From: Halomonas urumqiensis
Lineage (GTDB): Bacteria; Pseudomonadota; Gammaproteobacteria; Pseudomonadales; Halomonadaceae
Direction of reading: 5' to 3'
Assembly (NCBI RefSeq): GCF_003028575.1
Contig: NZ_PYUD01000003.1
Coordinates: 310,001-374,000 of the forward strand
Length of the DNA: 64,000 nucleotides
Under the pieces are notes generated by a model. That model had not been told where the DNA came from and made no database searches. It worked only from the letters and a program-made list of their open reading frames with translations. Numbering within the stretch: the stretch's first letter is position 1; each line of letters begins with the position of its first letter. A program made the position numbers and the translations under genes. Below are positions 9,741-19,114 of the stretch, one piece after another.

Positions 9741-10559
9741 ATTACGAAACACCATCAACCAGATGCCAACGCCATCAAGACGTCGGGGGCACAGAGCGTC
9801 GATCGCGCCCTGGTATTGCTGAGCCTGGTAGGCCGCCATGCCGGCGACGGCATGGCGCTCTCCGAGCTGACGGCGGCAAGCGGACTCAACAAGCCGACCG
9901 TGCGACGCCTGATGCTGGCGCTGATCAACGGCGGCATGGTCGATCAGTGTAGACGCACCCTGCGTTATCGGCCGGGCCCGGAAGCCTACCTGCTTGGCCT
10001 GCGAGCGGCGGAGCACCACGGCCTGATCAGAACCGCCACCCGCCAGGTGGCTCACCTGGCCAGGGTCACCGAGGATGCCGCCTGTCTCTCCGTGCGGCGT
10101 GGCCTTCATTCGCTGTGCCTGCATCGCGAGGACGGCCCCTACCCGATCCGCACCCACGCCTTGATGCCAGGCGCCTATCACCCGCTGGGCGTCGGTGCCG
10201 GCTCATTGGCCATGCTGGCGGCACTGCCGGACAACGAGGTCGAGGAGATCCTGGCGGCGAACCACGCGACGCTTGACGCCGATTTTCCCCTGCTCCCCCC
10301 GCAGCGGCTCCGCGAACTGGTCGCCGAGACCCGCCGGCAAGGCCACGCCCTGAATCCCGGGCTGGTGTTCCGCGATTCCTGGGGGCTGGGGGTCGCCCTG
10401 CAGTGGCCCGACGGCAGCCTGGCAGGCGCCCTGTCGCTGGCCGCCATCGAGAGCCGCATGCAGGAACCACGGTGCAGCCAGGAGCTGCTGCCGCTGCTCA
10501 AGCAGCAGGCTCGGGAGATCGAGGCCCAGCTCGCCCGCGACTACGCTGCACACGCTTGA
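9732..10559 (+). CDS. IclR family transcriptional regulator
   Basis: A 275-residue DNA-binding regulator. Residues about 20-85 form the winged helix-turn-helix (SVDRALVLLSLV, then LSELTAASGLNKPTVRRLM) and the rest is the IclR effector-binding domain, including HPLGVGAGSLAMLAALP. It is divergent from dctP and upstream of the thiolase-ligase-PCC operon, so it may control both. The ATG at 9732 is the only in-frame ATG ahead of the HTH and has no strong ribosome binding site. A structured repeat follows its stop. Confidence 0.93.
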   Translation: MVHITKHHQPDANAIKTSGAQSVDRALVLLSLVGRHAGDGMALSELTAASGLNKPTVRRLMLALINGGMVDQCRRTLRYRPGPEAYLLGLRAAEHHGLIRTATRQVAHLARVTEDAACLSVRRGLHSLCLHREDGPYPIRTHALMPGAYHPLGVGAGSLAMLAALPDNEVEEILAANHATLDADFPLLPPQRLRELVAETRRQGHALNPGLVFRDSWGLGVALQWPDGSLAGALSLAAIESRMQEPRCSQELLPLLKQQAREIEAQLARDYAAHA

Positions 10560-10593
10560 TGCGCAGCGTCATTACGGCCAGCCAACCGAGAAG

Positions 10594-10690
10594 CCCGGGG
10601 ATAGGCCGTAAAGGAGGTCCGATTCCAGGGAAGGAATCGGTAGCGTCCAGGGAGGGATTCACAGCGCCTCCTTGCAGGCCTATCCCCGGG
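10594..10690. repeat. structured repeat, copy 2 (after iclR)
   Basis: A 97-bp element with perfect 14-bp terminal inverted repeats (CCCGGGGATAGGCC and GGCCTATCCCCGGG). Its core, 10613-10671, is the reverse complement of the core of copy 1 at 8414-8471. The two copies lie about 2.1 kb apart in opposite orientation and bracket dctP and iclR. Confidence 0.88.
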
Positions 10691-10792
10691 AAAGATCCGA
10701 ACCGGACATGAAGAACTCCACCCCAAGCAGGACCTGAGCCAGCACGACAAGACAGCCAGACAGGCGAACAACAGACTGAAGGAGTGACGCAC

Positions 10793-11962
10793 ATGACACA
10801 GGCACAGATCGTCGGTTGGGCGCACAGCCCTTTCGGCAAACTCCCGGAACCCGACACCCAAACCCTGATGCAGGGCGTGACCGAGGAGGCCCTGATCCAT
10901 GCCGGGCTCAGCCCGGAGGATATCGATGGCCTCTTCGTGGGCGTCTACAACAACGGCTTCTCGCGCCAGGATTTCCAGGCCGCCCTGGTGGGCATGGGTA
11001 ACGAGCGCTTCGCCCACACCCCCGCCACCCGCTACGAAAACGCCTGCGCCACTGGCAGTGCCGCGCTGCATGGGGCGCTGGACTTCATCGAGTCGGGCCG
11101 TGGCCGCATCGCCCTGGTGATCGGTGCCGAGAAGATGAGCGCCACCCCCACGGCGGAGGTGGGCGACATCCTGCTCAGCGCCAGCTATCACCGCGAAGAG
11201 GCCGACATCCAGGGAGGCTTCGCCGGCCTGTTCGGCAACATCGCCGAGCGCTACTTCCAGCGCTATGGCGACCGCTCCCGGGAGCTTGCCATGATCGCCG
11301 CCAAGAACCACGCCAATGGCGTCGCCAACCCCTGGGCGCAGATGCGCAAGGACATCGGAGTCGACTTCTGCGACACCGTCTCCGAGCGCAATCCCATCGT
11401 CTCGGGGCCGCTGCGTCGCACTGACTGCTCGTTGATCTCCGACGGTGCTGCCGCCCTGGTGGTGGCCGACGCCGAGACAGCCGCTCAGCTCAAGCGCGCC
11501 ATCGGCTTTCGCGCCCGCACCCAGGCCAACGATCTCATGGCACTGTCGCGCCGCGACGTACTGGAGTTCCGCGGCGCCGCCCTCGCCTGGCGCCAGGCGT
11601 TCGAGGCTTCCGGCCTCGGTCTCGACGACCTCTCGCTGGTCGAGACCCACGACTGCTTCACCATCGCCGAGATGCTCGAGTACGAGGCCATGGGGCTCGC
11701 CGCCCCGGGCGAAGGCCATAAGGTGATCAGCGAGGGCATCACTCACAAGGACGGCAGGCTGCCGGTCAATGCCTCGGGTGGTCTCAAGTCAAAGGGCCAC
11801 CCCATCGGCGCCACCGGGGTTTCCATGCACGTCATGGCGGCCATGCAGTTGATGGGCGAGGCCGAGGGCATGCAGATCCCCGATGCCCGGCTGGCCGGTG
11901 TGTTCAACATGGGCGGCGCCGCCGTGACCAACTATGTGTCGATCCTGGAGCGTATCAAATGA
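10793..11962 (+). CDS. SCP-x type thiolase (acetyl-CoA acetyltransferase family)
   Basis: A 389-residue thiolase-superfamily enzyme of the SCP-x/lipid-transfer type, expected to cleave or form 3-ketoacyl-CoA. The nucleophile is Cys85 in ENACATGSAALHGAL; HDCFTIAEML and GHPIGATG supply the catalytic histidines. The C-terminal second cysteine of FadA-type thiolases is replaced by FNMGGAAVTN, as in SCP-x enzymes. The ATG at 10793 is preferred over a GTG at 10784 because GAAGGAG lies 8 bases upstream. It overlaps the next gene by ATGA. The zinc-ribbon DUF35 partner that often accompanies such thiolases is absent nearby. Confidence 0.9.
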   Translation: MTQAQIVGWAHSPFGKLPEPDTQTLMQGVTEEALIHAGLSPEDIDGLFVGVYNNGFSRQDFQAALVGMGNERFAHTPATRYENACATGSAALHGALDFIESGRGRIALVIGAEKMSATPTAEVGDILLSASYHREEADIQGGFAGLFGNIAERYFQRYGDRSRELAMIAAKNHANGVANPWAQMRKDIGVDFCDTVSERNPIVSGPLRRTDCSLISDGAAALVVADAETAAQLKRAIGFRARTQANDLMALSRRDVLEFRGAALAWRQAFEASGLGLDDLSLVETHDCFTIAEMLEYEAMGLAAPGEGHKVISEGITHKDGRLPVNASGGLKSKGHPIGATGVSMHVMAAMQLMGEAEGMQIPDARLAGVFNMGGAAVTNYVSILERIK

Positions 11963-13563
11963 GCCGCATGGACCTGGCCAATGGCATGACGCCGGTTTCC
12001 ACTCGGGTGATGAACCTCTCCCACCTGCTCACCGAGAGCGCCCGGCGCCATCCTGACGAGATCGGCTTCGTATGGGGCGAGCGCAGCTGGCGCTGGGCCG
12101 AGATGGAGGCCCGCGCCGAGGCTTTCGCTCACGCCCTGGTGGAAGAATTCGACGTACGCAAGGGCGACCGCCTGCTGGTGCAATCCGCCAACTGCCATCA
12201 GATGTTCGAAGCGATGTTCGCCTGCTGGCGAGTCGGCGCCGTGTGGGTGCCGGCCAACTATCGCCAGTCTCCCGAGGACATCGCCTGGCTTGCCGAATCC
12301 TCCGGGGCACGGGGGCTGCTGTGCGGTGCCGCCTTCACCGAACACGCCGCGGCTTGCAGCGCTCAGGTGGATTTCAGCGTGGCCATTGGTGAAAGCGATT
12401 CCGCCCCCGACTATGAGACACTGGTGGCCCGCCATGCAGGCAAGCGCCTGCCGGCTGTCGCGGTGCAGCGCGACGACCCGGCCTGGTTCTTCTTCACCTC
12501 CGGTACCACCGGGCGGCCCAAGGCCGCCGTGTTGACCCACGGCCAACTGGCCTTCGTGGTCACCAACCACCTGTGCGACCTGATGCCCGGCACCGGCCCC
12601 GAAGACGCCTCCATCGTCGTGGCGCCACTCTCGCACGGCGCCGGCATCCACCAGCTCGCCCAGGTGGCCCATGGCGTCAAGACGATCCTGCCCGGCGGCG
12701 AGAAGTTCGACCCCGCCGAGATCTGGGCGCTGGTGCAAAAGTGGCGCGTCACCAATGTCTTCACCGTGCCGACCATCGTCAAGATGCTCGTCGAACACGA
12801 CAGCGTGCACACTTACGACCACACCTCGCTGCGCTACGTCATCTACGCCGGCGCCCCCATGTACCGGGCCGACCAGGTCAAGGCACTCGAGACGCTCGGC
12901 CCGGTGCTGGTGCAGTACTTCGGGCTTGGCGAGGTCACCGGCAACATCACGGTGCTGCCGCCGGCCTTCCACCATGCCGACGACGCACGCATGAAGATCG
13001 GCACCTGCGGCTTCGCGCGCACCGGCATGCAGGTGCAGATCCAGGACAGCGAGGGCCGCGAGGTCGCCCCGGGCGAGACCGGCGAGATCGCGGTGATCGG
13101 GCCGGCCATGTTCGCCGGCTACCATGCCAACCCCGAGGCCAACCGCAAGAGTTTCCGCGATGGCTGGTTCCTCACCGGCGACCTGGGCCATATGGACGAG
13201 CAGGGTTTCGTCTATCTCACCGGCCGTTCATCGGACATGTACATCTCCGGTGGCTCCAACATCTATCCCCGCGAGATCGAGGAGAAGCTGCTCACCCACC
13301 CGAAGATCTCCGAGGTGGCGGTGCTGGGTGTGCCCGACCCGGTGTGGGGCGAGGTGGGGCTTGCCGTCTGTGTGCCTTACCCCGGAGAAAGCCCCGACCC
13401 CAAGGCTCTGGCCGACTGGCTCGATGGCAAGCTGGCCCGCTACAAGCTGCCACGCCACTTCGTGTTCTGGGAGGAGATGCCCAAGTCCGCCTACGGCAAG
13501 ATCACCAAGAAGCTGATCCGCGAGACGCTCATCGAACGTGGGGAACTCGAGGAGGCGACATGA
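11959..13563 (+). CDS. acyl-CoA synthetase (AMP-forming, ANL family)
   Basis: Activates a carboxylic acid to its CoA thioester through an acyl-adenylate; 534 aa, cytosolic. The P-loop TSGTTGRPK is at residues 180-188, the adenylate motif YFGLGEVTGN in the middle, the hinge region GWFLTGDLG, and the C-terminal catalytic lysine (Lys514) in YGKITKK. The first codon overlaps the thiolase stop and the last overlaps the next gene's start, both as ATGA, so the three proteins are made in concert. The acid specificity is unknown. Confidence 0.93.
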   Translation: MSRMDLANGMTPVSTRVMNLSHLLTESARRHPDEIGFVWGERSWRWAEMEARAEAFAHALVEEFDVRKGDRLLVQSANCHQMFEAMFACWRVGAVWVPANYRQSPEDIAWLAESSGARGLLCGAAFTEHAAACSAQVDFSVAIGESDSAPDYETLVARHAGKRLPAVAVQRDDPAWFFFTSGTTGRPKAAVLTHGQLAFVVTNHLCDLMPGTGPEDASIVVAPLSHGAGIHQLAQVAHGVKTILPGGEKFDPAEIWALVQKWRVTNVFTVPTIVKMLVEHDSVHTYDHTSLRYVIYAGAPMYRADQVKALETLGPVLVQYFGLGEVTGNITVLPPAFHHADDARMKIGTCGFARTGMQVQIQDSEGREVAPGETGEIAVIGPAMFAGYHANPEANRKSFRDGWFLTGDLGHMDEQGFVYLTGRSSDMYISGGSNIYPREIEEKLLTHPKISEVAVLGVPDPVWGEVGLAVCVPYPGESPDPKALADWLDGKLARYKLPRHFVFWEEMPKSAYGKITKKLIRETLIERGELEEAT

Positions 13564-14420
13564 CCCAGGATGCCCGACATGCCGGGACGATGCGCAGCAT
13601 CGTGCATCCGGGGCCGCGGGCCGAACCACGCCACCAGGCAGTACCCTGCCGGGTGGCACGGCGCCGTGTCGTGCTGCGTGGTGGCCAGACGCTTCACGAC
13701 GCTGTGATCGCCGCCCTGGAGGAGAACGACGTGACCGCCGCCTATCTCGAGCTCGCGAACACCACGCTTTCGACGCTGCGCTACGTCATCCCGGGGCACG
13801 ATGCCAGCGGCGAGCACGCCGCCTGGTACAGCGCCACCCACGAACTCACGCCTCCGGCACGGCTGCTGCGCGCCGGTTTGCATGTCGGCCGCCGTGACGG
13901 GGCGCCCTTCCTGCACTGCCATGGTCTCTGGGAAGGCGCCGACGGCGCCCAGGCCATGGGCCACCTGCTGCCCACCGAATCACGGCTGGCGGAGGATAGC
14001 GAGGCAAGCTGCCTGGTCGTGGAGGATGCCTTGCTTGAGGTCGCCCCCGACGCCGAGACCCGCTTCTCACTGTTCGCACCGCGCGGCGAGGGCCCTGCGT
14101 CGGCGAGCAGCAACGCCTTGCTGTTCACGCTCAAGCCCAACCAGGACCTCACCGAGGCCGTGGAAGCACTCGCCGAGCGCCACGGGCTCATTGACGCTCG
14201 TCTATCGGGGTTGGGCAGCCTTGTCGGCACCACCTTCACCCAGGGTGAGGTCATTGAAAGCCACGCCACCGAGGTGCTGATACTGGAGGGCCGCCTGGAA
14301 GACGGCAAAGCCCACATAGAGCTTGCCTCGGTGGGCATCGACGGCCAGCATCGCAAAGGGCAGCTGGTCCCCGGCGGCAACGCCGTGTGCGTTACCGCCG
14401 AGTTGCTGCTTCATCAATAA
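13560..14420 (+). CDS. two-domain PCC/DUF296 protein
   Basis: A 286-residue protein made of two PCC (DUF296, ALDC-like) domains, about residues 30-150 and 160-286. Domain 1 shows the histidine-rich metal-site pattern (FLHCHGLW, then MGHLLP) and domain 2 the fold pattern LSGLGSLVGTTF followed by NAVCVTAELLL. The start is the ATG overlapping the ligase stop (ATGA), although the frame is open much further upstream on what is clearly ligase-coding DNA. Coupling to a thiolase and an acyl-CoA ligase suggests an enzymatic or CoA-ester-related role rather than DNA binding; this is inference. Confidence 0.8.
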   Translation: MTQDARHAGTMRSIVHPGPRAEPRHQAVPCRVARRRVVLRGGQTLHDAVIAALEENDVTAAYLELANTTLSTLRYVIPGHDASGEHAAWYSATHELTPPARLLRAGLHVGRRDGAPFLHCHGLWEGADGAQAMGHLLPTESRLAEDSEASCLVVEDALLEVAPDAETRFSLFAPRGEGPASASSNALLFTLKPNQDLTEAVEALAERHGLIDARLSGLGSLVGTTFTQGEVIESHATEVLILEGRLEDGKAHIELASVGIDGQHRKGQLVPGGNAVCVTAELLLHQ

Positions 14421-14485
14421 ATGCGAATAAGTGCGACACCCTTCATGACACCCTCCATAATGCCGCACTGCACCACCTTGGCGCC

Positions 14486-16174
14486 TTATTCCGGCAGGTC
14501 GGTCACCGCTCCCGTGGAGGCGGAACTCACCGACCTGGCGTACTTGGCCAGCACCCCGCGGGTGTAGCGCGGCTCGGGCTGCCGCCAGGCCGCCCGTCGA
14601 CGCATCAGCTCGTCGTCCGTCAGCGCCACATCGATGGTATCGGCCTCGGCATCGATGGTGATCACATCGCCATCCTCGACCAGCGCCAGCGGCCCGCCAT
14701 CGAACGCTTCGGGCGAGACATGCCCCACCACGAAGCCGTGGCTGCCGCCGGAAAAGCGCCCGTCGGTGATCAATGCCACATCGCTGCCAAGTCCTCTGCC
14801 CATGATCGCCGAGGTGGGGGTGAGCATCTCGCGCATGCCCGGCCCACCCTTGGGCCCTTCGTAGCGAATCACCACTACGTCGCCGGCCACCACGGTGCCG
14901 TCATTGATCCGCGCCTGGGCTTCCTCCTCGGAGCTGAACACCCGGGCACTGCCGGAGAAGCGGGTGCCCTCCTTGCCGGTGATCTTGGCCACCGCGCCTT
15001 CAGGGGCCAGGTTGCCGTACAGCATGCGCAGGTGGCTCTCTGCCTTCACCGGCGCCGACAGCGGCGCGATGATCTGCTGGCCCTCGTCATAGGGCGCGAC
15101 ATCGGCCAGGTTTTCGGCCAGGGTGTTGCCGGTCACCGTCAGGCAGTCGCCGTGCAGCAGGCCCGCATCGAGCAGCATCTTCATCAGTGGCTGGATACCG
15201 CCGATCGCCACCAGCTCGCTCATCATGAAGCGCCCGCTGGGGCGCAGGTCGGCCAGCACCGGCACCTTGCGGCCCAGGCGCGTGAAATCATCCAGGGAGA
15301 GCTCAACGCCAATGGTGCTGGCCATGGCGATCAGGTGCAGTACCGCATTGGTCGAGCCGCCCAGCGCAATCACCACGCTGATGGCGTTCTCGAAGGCCGC
15401 GCGGGTCATGATGTCGGAAGGCTTGATATCACGTTCGAGCAGCTTCAGCACCGCCGCACCGGCGGCCGCGCTGTCGTCGCCCTTCTCGCCGGATACCGCA
15501 TTCTGCGCCGAGCTGCCCGGCAGGCTCATGCCCAGTGCCTCGATGGCCGAGGCCATGGTGTTGGCGGTGTACATGCCGCCGCACGAACCGGGCCCGGGAA
15601 TCGCCGTTTCCTCGATCTGCTTGAGTTCGATCAGGTCGAGGTCACCGCGGCTGTGGGCGCCCATCGCCTCGAACACCGAGACGATATCGGTGTGCCCGGC
15701 GCCAGGCAGGATGGTGCCGCCGTAGACGAACACGCTCGGGCGGTCGAGACGCGCCAGACCCATCAGGCAGCCCGGCATGTTCTTGTCACAACCGCCAATC
15801 GCCACCAGGCCATCGAAACCCTCGCAACCGGCCACCGTCTCGATGGAGTCGGCGATCACCTCGCGCGACACCAGCGAGTACTTCATGCCTTCGGTGCCGT
15901 TGGCGATGCCATCGGAAATGGTGATGGTATTGAACACCACGCCCTTGCCACCAGCCGCATCGGCTCCCTCGCAGGCGCGCTCGGCCAGCCCACCGATATG
16001 GCTGTTGCATGGCGTCACCATGCTCCAGGTGGAGGCAATACCGATTTGCGGCTTGGTAAAGTCCTCGTCGGTGAAGCCCACGGCACGCAGCATGGCACGG
16101 CTTGCCGACTTGCCGGGGCCATCCACCACCGGGGCGGAATGGCGGCGGCGCGCATCGTTGGGGGTATCGCTCAT
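14486..16174 (-). CDS. ilvD: dihydroxy-acid dehydratase
   Basis: Dehydrates 2,3-dihydroxy-isovalerate or -methylvalerate to the 2-keto acids in valine and isoleucine synthesis; 562 aa. The iron-sulfur cysteines are visible at Cys56 (TPCNSH), Cys129 (GGCDKNMPG) and Cys198 ([12 protein letters not shown]). The length matches the shorter IlvD class. It lies in a fatty-acid/CoA oxidation island rather than with other ilv genes, so a role on a sugar acid or other dihydroxy acid is also possible within the IlvD/Edd family. Confidence 0.88.
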   Translation of the reverse strand: MSDTPNDARRRHSAPVVDGPGKSASRAMLRAVGFTDEDFTKPQIGIASTWSMVTPCNSHIGGLAERACEGADAAGGKGVVFNTITISDGIANGTEGMKYSLVSREVIADSIETVAGCEGFDGLVAIGGCDKNMPGCLMGLARLDRPSVFVYGGTILPGAGHTDIVSVFEAMGAHSRGDLDLIELKQIEETAIPGPGSCGGMYTANTMASAIEALGMSLPGSSAQNAVSGEKGDDSAAAGAAVLKLLERDIKPSDIMTRAAFENAISVVIALGGSTNAVLHLIAMASTIGVELSLDDFTRLGRKVPVLADLRPSGRFMMSELVAIGGIQPLMKMLLDAGLLHGDCLTVTGNTLAENLADVAPYDEGQQIIAPLSAPVKAESHLRMLYGNLAPEGAVAKITGKEGTRFSGSARVFSSEEEAQARINDGTVVAGDVVVIRYEGPKGGPGMREMLTPTSAIMGRGLGSDVALITDGRFSGGSHGFVVGHVSPEAFDGGPLALVEDGDVITIDAEADTIDVALTDDELMRRRAAWRQPEPRYTRGVLAKYARSVSSASTGAVTDLPE

Positions 16175-16276
16175 GACACTCGTCTCCTGGGGGTCAGTTG
16201 ATGATCCCTAGAGTGACCGTCACGGCGCCGGCTGGCAACCGCCCACCTTCCACCGAGGCCCGACTGGCACCTGCCG

Positions 16277-17050
16277 TCAAGCCCCCTCGAAGCGAGGCGC
16301 ACGCTTCTCGAAAAAGGCGGCCGCCCCCTCGCGGTGGTCTCGACTCTGGATGGTCATGTTCTGTAGACGGGCTTCCAGGTCGATGGTCCCCGGCAGATCG
16401 AGGCGCATGGCCTGATACAACGCCTGCTTGACGGCGCGCTGGGCCAGCGGCGCGCCATTGGCCAGCCGCTCGGCCCACTCGCAGGTGACGTGGATGAGCT
16501 GATCGTCGGGCACCTGGCGATTGGCCAGGCCCCACTCCACGCAACGCTTCGCGGACAGCTTGTCGGCGAACACGATGGATTCGAAGGCCCGCTTGTAGCC
16601 CAGGGTGTTGACCAGGTGCCAGGTGGCGCCGCCATCCGGCAACAGGGCGATGGCAGCGAAGGCCTGATAGATATAGGCTGATTCAGCCATCAGCATCAGA
16701 TCACAGGTCATCGCCAGTGCCGCCCCGATGCCCGCCGCCGCGCCGTGCACCGAGGCGATGTAGACCTTCTCGGAGCTGGCGATCCGTGTCAGGAAGGGTT
16801 TGTATTCGGCCTTGATCTGCTCTTCGATGGTGGCGTAACCCGCCATTACATCATGCAGGTCGGCACCCGCGGAGAACCCCCGCCCGGCGCCGCGGATCAC
16901 CACGACGCGCACCTCATCGTCGGCTTCGACCCGCTCGATGGCCGCCAGCAGCTCGAGACGCATGGCCTGATCGAAGGCATTGAGCGCCCCGGGCCGGTCC
17001 AGTTCGATCGTCGCCACGCCGCTGGTCACGCTGAGATTGATGGTCTGCAT
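16277..17050 (-). CDS. enoyl-CoA hydratase/isomerase, PaaG-like
   Basis: A crotonase-fold enzyme of 257 aa. The oxyanion-hole segments are SAGADL (60-65) and HGAAAGIGAAL (102-112). Both glutamates used by true hydratases are missing (GIGAAL instead of GGGxEL), and an aspartate in LLPDGG (Asp139) is present, the arrangement seen in PaaG-type isomerases. The likely chemistry is therefore double-bond isomerisation rather than hydration. The ATG at 17050 fits the family start; the frame is open upstream into the next gene. It follows the racemase gene by 22 bases. Confidence 0.88.
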   Translation of the reverse strand: MQTINLSVTSGVATIELDRPGALNAFDQAMRLELLAAIERVEADDEVRVVVIRGAGRGFSAGADLHDVMAGYATIEEQIKAEYKPFLTRIASSEKVYIASVHGAAAGIGAALAMTCDLMLMAESAYIYQAFAAIALLPDGGATWHLVNTLGYKRAFESIVFADKLSAKRCVEWGLANRQVPDDQLIHVTCEWAERLANGAPLAQRAVKQALYQAMRLDLPGTIDLEARLQNMTIQSRDHREGAAAFFEKRAPRFEGA

Positions 17051-17072
17051 AGTAGTCACCTTCCAATGAGGG

Positions 17073-18209
17073 TTACGCCAGCGCGCCCGATTGGCGCAGT
17101 TCATTGATGCGCTGTTGGCTGATGCCGCAGGCCAACAGCACCGATTCGGTATCCTCGCCACTCGCCCGGGCACCGAAGGCCACCTGAGACGGCGTGCGGC
17201 TGAAGCGCGGCGCCGGGGCCGGTTGCGACATCCCATCCACGTCGATGTAGGTATCGCGCGCCACCAGATGCGGGTGCCGGCGCGCTTCCTGGTAGTCAAG
17301 CACCGGGGCAACGCAGGCATCGCTGCCTTCGAGCAGAGCGCACCACTCGTCCCGAGTGCGCGTCAAGAACACCGCCGCCAGCTGCATCTTGAGCGCCGGC
17401 CAGCGTGCCGGTTGCTGCTGTCCGGCAAAGATATCAGGGTCGAGCCCCGCCTTGTCGACCAGCAGCTGATAGAACTGCGGCTCGATGGCGCCGACCGACA
17501 CGTACTTGCCGTCGAGGGTCTCGTAGCAACCATAGAAATGCGCACCACCATCCAGCAAGTTGCGGCCTCGCTCCGGCGACCAATGCCCCATGGCCGCCAG
17601 GGAATCGATGAACCCCATCAAGGTGGCCGTGCCATCGGTAATGGCCGCATCGACCACCTGGCCCTTGCCGGATCGGCGTGCCTCCAGCAACGCGGCGAGA
17701 ATGCCGACCACCGCGAACAAGGCGCCTCCACCGAAATCGCCCACCAGGTTCAAGGGCGCCACGGGCGGCTTGCCAGGCGTGCCAATGGCATGCAGGGCGC
17801 CGGTCAACGCGATGTAATTGATGTCATGACCGGCGACCTGTGCCAGCGGACCGGTCTGTCCCCAGCCCGTCATGCGCGCATAGACCAGCCGTGGATTGAT
17901 CCCCAAGCAGGTTTCCGGACCGACACCCAAACGCTCGGTGACGCCCGGACGAAAGCCTTCCAGCAGCACGTCGGCCTGGGCGATCAACTCCAGCAGCACG
18001 CAAATGCCTTCCTCGCTCTTGAGGTTCAAGGCGATGGAATGCTTGCCTCGCCGGCTGCACTCCGGCAACCGTCGCCCCTGCGGGTCCGAGGCTCGCTCCA
18101 CCGAGATCACTTCAGCACCCATATCGGCCAGTTGCATGCCGGCGAAGGGCCCGGGGCCTATACCGGCGAGCTCGATGACCTTGATTCCTGACAAGGGGCC
18201 TGTGCCCAT
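17073..18209 (-). CDS. alpha-methylacyl-CoA racemase (CaiB/BaiF family)
   Basis: Interconverts (R)- and (S)-2-methylacyl-CoA so that S-specific dehydrogenases can oxidise methyl-branched chains. The 378-aa sequence retains the catalytic set of the mycobacterial racemase: His128 in GHDINYIAL, Asp158 in LVGDFGGG and Glu244 in GAIEPQFY. This places it with racemases rather than CoA transferases of the family. It is first of a pair with the PaaG-like gene and starts just after the terminator of the fad operon. Confidence 0.92.
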   Translation of the reverse strand: MGTGPLSGIKVIELAGIGPGPFAGMQLADMGAEVISVERASDPQGRRLPECSRRGKHSIALNLKSEEGICVLLELIAQADVLLEGFRPGVTERLGVGPETCLGINPRLVYARMTGWGQTGPLAQVAGHDINYIALTGALHAIGTPGKPPVAPLNLVGDFGGGALFAVVGILAALLEARRSGKGQVVDAAITDGTATLMGFIDSLAAMGHWSPERGRNLLDGGAHFYGCYETLDGKYVSVGAIEPQFYQLLVDKAGLDPDIFAGQQQPARWPALKMQLAAVFLTRTRDEWCALLEGSDACVAPVLDYQEARRHPHLVARDTYIDVDGMSQPAPAPRFSRTPSQVAFGARASGEDTESVLLACGISQQRINELRQSGALA

Positions 18210-18260
18210 GGTCGTGTCTCCGCGGTAATGGGCGAAGGGCCTGCATGCCCAACGCTCAGC

Positions 18261-18289
18261 AATAAAAAGGAGCCAGCCGCCGCTGGCTC
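18261..18289 (-). terminator. rho-independent terminator of the fadAB-ACAD-SDR operon
   Basis: On the minus strand the perfect stem GAGCCAGC / GCTGGCTC (loop GGCG) is followed by CCTTTTTATT. It lies 39 bases after the HSD10-like SDR stop and separates that operon from the racemase gene. Confidence 0.92.
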
Positions 18290-18327
18290 AAGCACCGTCT
18301 TCATCTGGCGGGATTGCCCGCTCGTGT

Positions 18328-19098
18328 TCAGCGCGGCTGCATGCGAATGCCGCCGTCGATGCGGATGCATTCCCCGTTGGTGTAGTCATTCTCGACAATG
18401 TATTGCGCCAGGTGGGCCACCTCACCCGGCTGGCCAAGACGCTGCGGATTGAGCACGCTGGCCGACAGCGAGCTGATCGCGGATTCCGGCAGCGCGTCGA
18501 AAAGTGGGGTGTGGATCAATCCAGGGACGATGGTATTGACACGAATGCCAAGGCTTGCGAGATCACGGGCGATCGGCAGCGTCATCCCGACGATGCCAGC
18601 CTTGGAAGCGCTGTAGGCGGCTTGACCGACCTGGCCCTCGTAGGCCGCGATTGAGGCGGTGTTGATGATCACGCCACGGCCACCATGCTCGTCGAGCGGC
18701 TTGTTGGCAGCCATGGCCAGCGCCGCCAGGCGCAACACGTTGAAGGTGCCGATCAAATTGATGTCGATGACCTTGCGAAAGTCGCCAAGCGGGAAGGCGC
18801 CTTCCTTGCCCACGGTCTTGGCGGCGCTGGCGATGCCGGCAAAATTGCAGCAGATATGCAGCGCACCAAACGTCGCCACAGTGTCATCCACCGCTCGCTT
18901 GACCATCGCCTCGTCGGTGACATCCACCTGGCGGTAGGCAACGTTGCCGCCCAACTCCTCGATCAGCGCCTGGCCACGCGCCTCATTGAGGTCGAATACC
19001 ATGACCCGCCCCCCCTGGGCGACAAAGCGCCGAACCGTGGCCTCTCCAAGGCCGGATACACCACCGGTGACGATGGCTACGCTACCATTGAGTTGCAT
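18328..19098 (-). CDS. 3-hydroxyacyl-CoA dehydrogenase, HSD17B10-like SDR
   Basis: A 256-residue SDR closely resembling type II 3-hydroxyacyl-CoA dehydrogenase (HSD10), which oxidises 2-methyl-3-hydroxyacyl-CoA and related esters with NAD+. The cofactor motif TGGVSGLG is at 11-18; Ser149, Tyr162 and Lys166 form the catalytic set (YSASK). The segment EGQVGQAAYSASKAGIVGM is nearly diagnostic. The usual NNAG is CNFAG here, as in HSD10 relatives. Last gene of the fad operon, 16 bases after the acyl-CoA dehydrogenase. Confidence 0.93.
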   Translation of the reverse strand: MQLNGSVAIVTGGVSGLGEATVRRFVAQGGRVMVFDLNEARGQALIEELGGNVAYRQVDVTDEAMVKRAVDDTVATFGALHICCNFAGIASAAKTVGKEGAFPLGDFRKVIDINLIGTFNVLRLAALAMAANKPLDEHGGRGVIINTASIAAYEGQVGQAAYSASKAGIVGMTLPIARDLASLGIRVNTIVPGLIHTPLFDALPESAISSLSASVLNPQRLGQPGEVAHLAQYIVENDYTNGECIRIDGGIRMQPR

Positions 19099-19114
19099 GC
19101 CTCGAATCTCCTGG

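Noticed and set aside
12573..13559. In-frame upstream extension of the PCC protein across the acyl-CoA ligase gene
   Set aside because: The extension is arginine/proline-rich shadow sequence over the ligase; the ATGA start at 13560 is natural. The apparent 615-residue fusion is not real.
14387..16201. A 604-codon open frame on the plus strand opposite ilvD
   Set aside because: It is the antisense image of a clear IlvD gene in GC-rich DNA; the translation is rich in His, Arg and Gly with no domain.
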